A stretch of 64,000 bases of DNA from Amaurobius ferox. Its lineage: Eukaryota; Arthropoda; Arachnida; Araneae; Amaurobiidae. Each line of letters opens with the position of its first letter. The first letter of the stretch is position 1. Shown here piece after piece: positions 56,475-64,000 of the stretch. The position numbers were made by a program, and so were the translations under genes. The stretch covers positions 166,585,989-166,649,988 of the forward strand of contig OX578135.1 of NCBI GenBank assembly GCA_951213105.1. The letters are read 5' to 3'. A model generated the notes under the pieces. The model had not been told where the DNA came from, made no database searches, and saw nothing but the letters and a program-made list of their open reading frames with translations.

Positions 56475-56945
56475 CGTTGGCCCAAATGATCACAATTATG
56501 GTATGGTACCTTTCATTTTAAAGGGATTGCAAAATTTTTCGATTGACAGCAAGTTTGACAACGTACCCTCTCGGGGAGGTGGATTAAATTACCCCCCCCC
56601 CCCACCCCTCAGAGGGAACTAATGATGTCATGAATACAAAAAATCGTATTGCAGCTATTTTCCACTACAATGATTCAAACTTAAGTTTCGTGATCATTGA
56701 ACCATAATTAACACTTTTATGCATGTCAAATTTTGTCCTATGCTGCCATATTAAGGAAATATAAAATTTCGAATATATTTCGAAGTTTTCGTTCGAATTT
56801 AAAAAAAAACTTCTATCTAATTCTAGATTTCTTGTTAATAAAAGCGGTTACAATGTTTCGTGAAGATCCATTAATATTCTTGGCAGCTATTGTCGGAAAT
56901 CGACCACAGACAGACGACAGACAGACGGATATCACTCTAAAAATA
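56475..56945 (+). repeat. Family Z repeat, uninterrupted
   Basis: Collinear with 46030-46310 plus 47061-47280 and so provides the empty site for X. Includes a C run at 56594-56607 and ends in the mariner insertion at 56945. Confidence 0.7.
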
Positions 56946-57780
56946 GTCAAAAGATGCTGTCTTCACAGAAATGTTTGGAAATGTGTGAGATTTTATTTAC
57001 CATAATGAAAAAAAAATGTTATAATACTCACATTTTTGACCAACAAGTGGCGCGAAATAGTTTTGCAATGGTGTAGTACAGTTCTTCCAGAAGAAATAAT
57101 CAGTGTCTGAATGCTACAACTTTTCAATGTGACGCCCATCATTTATAAGTATAGCTGTCAGACGATGAATAACACCGTGCACAGCATCGAATAGCATTTC
57201 AAAGTGTATCTCTGAAGCATAATGTCGTATAGCATCTTTCAGTTGGGCCAATGACGTAGGCTGATCTCCATACACCCGTGATTTCAAGTAGCTCCATAAT
57301 CAAAAGTCACAAGGTGTAAGATCTGGAGACCTTGGAAGCCATTCATGCAAAAAAGAGCGACTGAGGACACGGTTATCTCCAAATGTCGACCTCATGATTG
57401 TCTTGAGAGAAGCAGCGATGTGCGGAGGCGCTCCATCCTGCATGAATGTTATGGAATAGAGCGCTTGCTTGTCTTGTAAGTGAGGGATGACTTTATTCTT
57501 TAAAAGGGCCTGTCTCTCACTTGTCACAGAAACTGTCTGAAATGTAACTCCGTTGCTTTCCTTGAAGAAAAAAGGGCCAATGACGAAAGAAGCTATGAAT
57601 TCTTGGCCTGGATGTTGCGCAACGAACTCATCTGCTTATATAACGCATGGTATAGATACTTTCGGAATTGTACAATAGCGCCACCTGTTGGACAGAAATG
57701 TAACAATTATAACATTCTTTTCATTATGGTAAATAAAATCCCACACGTTTCTAAGCATTTCTGTGAAAACCGCATCTTTC
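56946..57780 (-). mobile_element. Mariner-like element with TIRs (835 bp), DD41D type
   Basis: Flanked by TA (56944-56945 and 57781-57782). Ends are inverted repeats of about 65 bp: AAAGATGCTGTCTTCACAG on the left and the inverse of AAAGATGCGGTTTTCACAG on the right, continuing into TTTTATTTACCATAATGAAA. The inside is a truncated transposase on minus. Deleted between the N-terminal DNA-binding part and the catalytic core, so non-autonomous. Confidence 0.8.
57130..57560 (-). pseudogene. Transposase C-terminal catalytic fragment
   Basis: Open from 57300 to 57527 and continuing after a stop to about 57130. Motifs: FFFKESNGVTFQTVSVTSER, then ITFMQDGAPPHIAASLKTI (second catalytic Asp) and LPRSPDLTPCDFW (third Asp), followed by SYLKSRVYGDQPTSLAQLKD and AIRHYASEIHFEML. 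I count 42 residues between the two Asp, close to the DD41D group (rosa-like) with one extra residue and not DD34D. The first Asp and the HTH region are absent, so no activity is expected. Confidence 0.8.
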
Positions 57781-57782
57781 TA

Positions 57783-58662
57783 TTGAACCTAGTTTACTAA
57801 TTATTCAGTTTTCAAACATCTTGGGACTTCTAGATCACCAGGTATATTCTATAGTACGAAAAAGTGAAAATTGAAACCACTCTAAAAGGCAGACATTATT
57901 TACACAGTATTATTTGCCTAACGATGAGTAATTTTGTTTTTCATTTCGATGATAGTTACTGAATATATTTTCTGTTTTGCCATTTTGAATTAAGTTGTCT
58001 GAAAGGAAAATTAAAAAAGAAAAATTAGAACTCTTAAATTCGAAGCATGAACAAGGATGAAAAATCGATCACGCCTTTAGAAACAAAGAATATCAGACCA
58101 AAACTTAAATGAATAACATTTTTTCTTGAAAGATTTCATAAACGCATTTCATGATTAAAAAGTTCTTTTTCATAATAGTACGTTACAGCAAACCTCCCCC
58201 CCCCCCCCCCACTCCAACAAAATAAAATGAAATGTAACGGAGTGTAATTTTTCTGTACATTGTGAAATATTTTTAAACTGGAATGACATTTATATGTTTA
58301 GAAACACACGTGTTGTATGGTTTCGAAAGTTAAGTTAATCAAGAAAAGATTAGCGAAAATGTTTTAGAAGAATGTGATTAAAATGACAAAGAAGAACGAA
58401 CTAAAAATTGAAAAATCTAACTCATTATTGCAATAATGTAGCATCTGGGAATGTGGGAATGATAAAAGATAATATGTTTTTCGATACTACTGCTTTTCAC
58501 AGTACCAATAAACTTTTAATAGAATGTTCCTACTACATGCATGCACACAATAAATCATACATATACAAGCTGAAATGCCCAGCTTCGTTCAGGGCATAAT
58601 TAAATTTGCTTTTAACATGAATAAAATAATGCGATGCAAATAAACAGGAACATAATTTTAAT
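57783..58662. other. Unassigned spacer
   Basis: Contains a C run at 58196-58210; small ORFs (57603, 58408) are unsupported. Confidence 0.35.
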
Positions 58663-60367
58663 TACTTTCCCTATATGCATAGTATAATATATAGGGAAGT
58701 ATTGTGATGTTGTCGAAAATTCGATTTCTAGTTTTCGGTGAAAAAGCACGTTTCGAGCATCCCTAAACTCGAATCGATCGAGTTATGTCCGTGTGTGTGT
58801 GTAGAAACAACATCTCATGAACGAACGGAATTCTTCGAACGAAATTTGGTACAAAAATTACAATCTATGGTACTGTTGATTTTAAACGCAATCAAATGTT
58901 CGGAAGTCTCCCAAATTTTCGAATGAAATTTTGAATAAAATCATCAAAAAGTCAGACCCTTCAATAATGTTACGTAAAGAATCATTTATAATGTAATTTG
59001 TCATTAGAATACGAGATTGATATACATTTTAGAAAGCTCGCATAAACCGTTTCCGAGATATTTCACATTTTTCAAATACATGTATATTTACAGTGCTATC
59101 GGTGGCTAATGGCTATTTCCTCAACCGTTAGTCATAGAGATATACTTCCAATTGCAAAAATGTTTTAAATTTTAAAATCTATTATCTTAGAAACAGTTTA
59201 AATCAATAAATGCATTTCTGAAAGAAATACGAAATATAAATTTTTATACAGTCCTCCGGTCCTACCAATTATATTTAGGAAAATCATCCTCATACAATTT
59301 TATGCAAAATAAAAAGAAATCATCCTTTTACGACCAAAATTGACCGACTTATAGCTGTTTAAAGTTGAGCACTTTTTGTGCTGAGAAATGGTTAATACGG
59401 TCCCTGATCGGTTGGTTGCCTGAAATGGGACATTTATATGCACGAAAAAGCGACTTAAGTTATAAAGTTTAATGCTTCATAACTCGGTGAATTTTGGTCA
59501 TAAATGGAAGATTTTTTTTTGCATTGCATAAAATTGTATGAGGTTGATTTTCCTAAATATAATTGGTAGAACCTGGGGACTGTGTAAAAATTTATATTTC
59601 GTATTTCTTTCAGAAATGCATTTATTGATTTAAACTGCTTCTAAGATAATAGATTTTAAAATTTAAAACATTTTTGCAATTGGGAGTATATCTCTGTGAC
59701 TAACGGTTGAGGAAAAAGCCATTGGGCACCGATAACATTGGACACCCTGTATATATATATATATATATATAAAGTTAACTATTGGGAAATATGTACACTT
59801 TTAATTGGCAATATTGTGAGATAAATTTGTTAACATCATTCTAGTGGATCTAGTTTTTTCCATTTATGAGAAAATATATTTTCAGTAATAGTTTTGTATT
59901 CTGACGCCTAACAATTCGCCATCAGTCATTTATGTATAAGAAAAACTTGTCTCTCCGTTTGTTCTAATGCTTGGTGATCAATTTGTCGAACTTAGCAACT
60001 CATTTAGCAAAATGTGGCCAGCATGGCAATATTTCGACCCAGATAGATGAAAATATCTTAAAAATTGCAAAAATAACTCAGAGTTAACGAAAATGACTAT
60101 AAACTGATAAATAACTTATTCAAATATATCAATATATGTACTATATTGCTTGTTGCGGATGCTATCAATATTGATAATTGTTAATTTAGAGTTACTTGAA
60201 ATATAAGTTAATTGGGTACTTCGAAATAGATTCACATGTGGTCGTACGGAAAAGTACCAAATGTTCAATTCAACATTAAAACTATTTTGCCATGGGTCTT
60301 ATACATCATTTTTTCACTCTGAAAAAAGTAAATTCATTGTAGTTATGTTCTGCCCACATCAAATTTT
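58663..60367 (-). repeat. Family Y repeat split by a palindromic MITE
   Basis: Plus-strand start ACTTTCCCTATATGCATAGT, GAAGTATTGTGATGTTGTCG; end AGTTATGTTCTGCCCACATC + AAA. Internal phrases TGTTAACATCATTCTAGTGG, AACAATTCGCCATCAGTCAT, TTGGTGATCAATTTGTCGA match other Y copies. Interrupted at 59091-59749. Confidence 0.7.
59091..59749. mobile_element. Palindromic CAGGGTG-type mariner MITE (659 bp)
   Basis: Right end reads inverted as CAGGGTGTCCAATGTTATCG; left end CAGTGCTATCGGTGGCTAATG lacks about 10 bp of it. Arms of ~220 bp (to about 59310 and from 59520) are inverted copies, e.g. CCTCAACCGTTAGTCATAGA. TA dinucleotides flank (59089-59090; 59750-59751). CAGGG ends and TA target are mariner-like. 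Non-coding. Confidence 0.75.
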
Positions 60368-61572
60368 TTTAGTTTACTTCTACCATCAACCGTTGATTAT
60401 AAATTCTTCTCAGACGTGAAACAATTGGTATATGTTATACAATAATAGAAATACAATGGTAATAGACTCAAATGTTTAACATCATCCAAAATATTTTTGC
60501 ACTCAAAATTTTCTAAAATAGCTTTATTTGATTTCCTGTGGTCAAATTCAATACCTAACCTTCTGCAAACATCAATAACGTTTTTTTTTTACTTTCCATA
60601 TTTGCCCAGCGTTGCCAACCGTAGAATACAAGCTCTTTAAATTTAATCTTTAGAGCATCGCTCAACCTAATAAAGAGATTGAATATATTGTGTAGTAGTT
60701 TAACCTTATTTTATTTACCTAACAGAAACACGTGTTATTGCATTCACTTCATAAAATTCGTATTTCCAGAATTGAAATTCTAATATTGGTAGAAAATAGA
60801 AATGCTTGTTTTCCCAACGGAATAGTTCACCATGAGATGCTTGGATAGCGTTCCTGGTGCAGATAATAGCATAATCAAAGAACCAGTTTCGCTCAGGTTA
60901 CGCTTTCGTCAGCATGGAATATTCTATAGCCAATGAGGGCTTTTTTGAAGAAATTTAAATCCAGCTGCATGGTGGGAATGAAATCGTAATTTGCCATAGA
61001 GGTTTTTATACAGCACATGGCAAATTTTCATGCTGTCACTGCAGATGTCAACTATTCCATGCTGACGAGCGCATAATAAGCGAGGAAAGGTGCTGTTGCC
61101 TGCATTGAGAGTGCAATTCAACTTTGGAGTCATTTCATATTGACGAGCCATGGAGGTAAATGTAAGGAGATATAACTCCATATTAAGAAAACGCCAATAT
61201 CGTTTGAGACAATCATTCAGGTGGCGCTGGGGTAAGATAAGTAGCCTTGCATTATATGCATTTCTATGGCGAAAGGCCTAAATTACTTATGTAAACTGTC
61301 AATTTTGTAAAAATAAATTATTAGCGCAATGCAAAGTAGAACTACAACAATAAATAATACTCCGTATTCAATTTTTTTTACCTTTCAATTCATTTCTATC
61401 TCCATATATTCTATACTCTGTCATATAATTATGAATAAATACCGGTTAATTGTACTCATAATCACATTTAATTTAAAAATAATCAAAAATACATATAATA
61501 ATTACTATGCCTCTCTGCTGTGTCAACTAACAATATCAGCTACTTTACTAACACAAACGACACCTAGATATA
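60368..61572. other. Unassigned region with one ORF
   Basis: The only ORF of note is 60924-61181 minus (85 codons, MELYLLTFTSMARQYEMTPK start; CARQHGIVDICSD inside). It matches no family I know; amino-acid mix is protein-like, so a decayed exon or element piece is possible. No splice or promoter evidence. Confidence 0.25.
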
Positions 61573-61735
61573 CACTATATGATCAAAAGCATCCGAGCAC
61601 TTTGAATGATAGAATGTTTTTCGAATTTCTAAACAAATACTTGGTGAAGAGTTTTGTAACTTTGGCGATGTGAAGAACATGCTTGAACGGACACTTTCCA
61701 GTAAAGTTTCAGTGACTTGTGCATTTAGGGGACCA

Positions 61736-62331
61736 CGATGAGATATAAGCATTTGAAGAAACTAAGAGTTTACTGCGCAGGCGCGAAACATAGCAGTAGT
61801 TTTCTTTCATGATTTTGTAGTGAATACTGTAAGTCAACTTCTATAAAAAATCCACTGGAATATCATGAAAATTCACAAAGATATCGATGATATAGTGATC
61901 AGTTTTCTCTCTGAAGTATCTGGATGATAAGGGGGTTTCCACAAATTGACATTTTAAATCGTAAATCATAGGATAGTTAAACTGGAGTAAATACAATTAA
62001 CTAGTATACTAAATACATGGGTGTCCGGAGACGTTTGATCATCATTTGCATAAAATTGGACTAGTTCATTTTCAGAACAGGGGTGTCCGATGAATTTGTA
62101 AAATGTCAATATGTGGAAACCCCCTTATCATTCAAGTACTTTCAGAGAGTCAGAGAAAAACTGATCACTATATCGTCGATATCTTTGTGAATTTTTACAA
62201 TATTCCAGTAGATGTTTTAAAGAAGTTGCTTTATAGTATTTATTCACTACAAAATCATGAAAGAAAACTATTGCTATGTTTCGTGCCTGCGCAGTAAAAA
62301 CTTTGTTTCTTCAAATGCTTATATCTCATCG
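61736..62331. mobile_element. Palindromic inverted-repeat element inside Tc1-like
   Basis: Outer ends CGATGAGATATAAGCATTTG and its inverse CAAATGCTTATATCTCATCG. Arms of ~230 bp match inverted, e.g. AAATCATGAAAG / CTTTCATGATTTT, AAAACTGATCAC, GGGGGTTTCCAC. Central ~130 bp is unpaired and has two GGGTGTCCG motifs. No flanking duplication could be fixed. Confidence 0.65.
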
Positions 62332-62335
62332 TATA

Positions 62336-62967
62336 TACAGGGTGTTCCAAAAATGACTGACACATTTGAAAAATGCATAAAAGAAAACAGAAAGCGATAG
62401 AAATGTAGTGTTTGCTGCATTGTACTTGGGAAACCAAGGAATTTTATTCAGCAAATTTTCGAAATTTGTTACAAAGGTCACCAACAGATGGCGCTGTTGA
62501 ATGGGAAAAACTAATAAACTGTATGACAATGATTCAAAAACTACAATACGATGTTTCCAAAATAACCACCATTTGCAACAACAACATGGCGCCGTCTGAG
62601 AACAAAATTCGCAGGCACATGTGCAAACTTTTCAGCCGGAATGGTCAGGTCAAGAAATCTCCGCTATTCCAACGAATAAACCATTTTCAACAAATAATCC
62701 AACAGCAGTTTGAAATTTTTGAGAAACATACGCTAGAAGAATGCTGAGCAAAGTACAGAATGGAGATCTGACAATATGCGTTTCCCTGCAGTTATCACAC
62801 AACCGCAGCGCCATCTGTTGGTAACCTTTGGAACAAATTTTGAAAATTGGTTGAATAAAATTCTCTGGTTTCCCAAGTACAATGCAGCAAGCGCTACATT
62901 TCTATCGCCTTCTGTATTTTTTTACTGCATTTTTCAAATGTGTCAGTCATTTTTGGGACACCCTGTA
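62336..62967 (+). mobile_element. CAGGGTGTTCC mariner-like element (628 bp)
   Basis: Element 62338-62965 between TA dinucleotides. TIRs of ~160 bp: CAGGGTGTTCCAAAAATGAC left; inverse of CAGGGTGTCCCAAAAATGAC right, through CACCAACAGATGGCGCTG. The middle keeps a piece of transposase: MAPSENKIRRHMCKLFSRNG (from 62586), like the second helix-turn-helix of DD41D-type mariners. The catalytic core is deleted. Confidence 0.75.
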
Positions 62968-63223
62968 CAATGCTTTTATTTTCAATTGAAGTATAATATT
63001 TTTGTTGGACGTTTACAAATGTTCTGTAAGTTTCGTGAAATTTGTTTGAAACTTGTGGATATTGTAAGCAAAAAACATGTAACAAAATTTGTTTTTTTTT
63101 TAAAGAAACGTTTATATCTTCATGAATACACGTTTTTGTTTTACGAAAATGCTTATACTCATTGAACAAAGCTAGTTAACTATTTTGTGAAAGTTACAAA
63201 TAATTTCCAGCTTTTAATGATAC

Positions 63224-63264
63224 AGGGTGATCAAATATATGTTTCCCCTCTTTCAATATCTTGA
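63224..63264 (+). repeat. Isolated CAGGGTG mariner terminus
   Basis: TA + CAGGGTGATCAAATATATG at 63222, next to the Tc1-like right TIR. Its partner end is not visible; probably a fragment of a third mariner-type element. Confidence 0.4.
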
Positions 63265-63446
63265 ATATCTTGGTGGTCCCCTAAATGCATAAATGCACAA
63301 GTCACCGAAATTTTACTGGAAAGTGTGCGTTCAAGTATGTTCTTCACATCGCCAAACTTACAGAACACTTCGCCAAGTATTTATTTAGAAATTCGAAAAA
63401 CATTCTAACATCCAAAGTGTCCGGATACTTTTGATCATATAGTGTA

Positions 63447-64000
63447 ATTCTCAAAGCATTGTGGCATTTTCTAGAGTTTCATCCATGGGAGTTGTATCTC
63501 CTTCTTTTTAACTCCATGAGGAGGGTCCTGCGAATGTGATGTGTTTTGTTGTAGATCTGTCTATGTAGAAAACTATTTAAAAATGTTTTGTATTCAATAC
63601 ATCAGTTTTCCTGCAGATTGAAAAATTTAGTTACTACCAGTAAACAACACAAAGTAAAGCTTTCTTTTAATTCGATATCGCTGAAAATCAATAGACTTTC
63701 CATTAGAATAGCACCTCCATGGCAGACGGCATCCATGGATCAGTTTTGTACTTTAGCACCGAATAGTCAATACCTGAAGCGACAGCAGGTAGGCTAAATT
63801 GCTATGTGTAACAATAGCAAGTGTTTTTGCTGCCATTGTAGGTATTGGCGATTGAAGAGTGAATAACTTTATAGGATGTTATTGTTTGCAATGGGAGCGC
63901 TATGGGATAGTTCTTGGCAGTAGAGTAGTGTGAAAGTTATGACTAAAGATGCTGACCGATTGAGGTTTTAGCTTAGAAAATGTTTGGTATTACAAGGAAA
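63447..64000. other. Unassigned spacer at window end
   Basis: No supported feature; one 69-codon ORF (63588-63797) without motifs. Confidence 0.35.

Larger units (their letters stand above)
61571..63446. mobile_element. Tc1-like element with ~170 bp TIRs, nested insertions
   Basis: Element 61573-63444 is flanked by TA on both sides. TIRs: CACTATATGATCAAAAGCAT at the left; the right reads inverted as CACTATATGATCAAAAGTAT. Inverted similarity continues about 170 bp (TTTTTCGAATTTCTAAA, CTTGGCGAAG/CTTGGTGAAG, TTCTTCACATCGCCAAA, GTCCCCTAAATGCA). The start wording CACTATATGATCAAAAG is typical of Tc1/mariner ends. It carries a palindrome (61736-62331) and another mariner-type element (62338-62965). 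No Tc1 transposase remains. Confidence 0.8.

Noticed and set aside
60924..61181. 85-codon ORF as a host gene exon
   Set aside because: No recognisable domain, no splice sites checked convincingly, no neighbouring exons; left as unassigned.

Overview
This looks like a eukaryotic, intron-age genome fragment from an arthropod, possibly an arachnid. It is strongly AT-rich, has no operons or dense coding, is full of (CA)n, (CAGA)n, (AT)n and (GATA)n tracts and homopolymer G/C runs, and consists almost wholly of transposable-element relics: Helitrons, mariner/Tc1 elements, a Penelope-like element, LTR and non-LTR retroelement pieces, a hAT tip and SINEs. The taxon is an inference from this repeat mix. 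I found no convincing intact host gene, and most long reading frames are by-products of repeats.

Layout. 0-3.2 kb: two copies of a ~750-1100 bp non-coding repeat here called family X (one split by a 371 bp MITE) and a small basic-protein ORF. 3.3-6.8 kb: a tRNA-derived SINE head, possible LTR remnants and a broken gag gene with a primer-binding-site-like motif. 7.7-8.6 kb: a GATA-type tract followed by a SINE with a complete 5S rRNA head and a perfect 14 bp target duplication. 9.4-10.4 kb: a family Y repeat. 10.4-17.5 kb: nested and abutting non-autonomous Helitrons. 18-22 kb: Y copies and SINE relics. 22.3-27.0 kb: a head-to-tail array of six X units. 27.4-29.8 kb: a degenerate Penelope-like element with RT, a GIY-YIG-like tail and a hammerhead-like motif. 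30.6-33.6 kb: a minisatellite with a hAT end, a TTAA-flanked palindrome and an LTR-like piece. 34.4-39.5 kb: an X copy split by a 4.2 kb purine-rich insertion with a 16 bp target duplication and two tandem arrays.

40-53 kb: compound microsatellite, two palindromic MITEs, a family Z repeat split by X (giving an empty-site comparison), a dead LINE reverse transcriptase, a likely solo LTR and a cluster of three SINEs. 53-64 kb: a DD34D mariner relic, a Helitron 3' fragment, an 835 bp mariner-like element with TIRs and a DD41D-type transposase fragment, a palindromic MITE inside Y, and a TA-flanked Tc1-like element containing two further inverted-repeat elements.

The elements form a readable insertion history rather than a pathway: X into Z, a 4.2 kb retro-insert into X, Helitron into Helitron, mariner MITEs into Y and into a Tc1-like element. 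The most unusual items are the 5S+tRNA chimeric SINE, the 4.2 kb insertion whose 3' end resembles the SINE tail, and the X/Y families, which share termini but not bodies. All repeat-family assignments come from reading the sequence by eye, without a database search.
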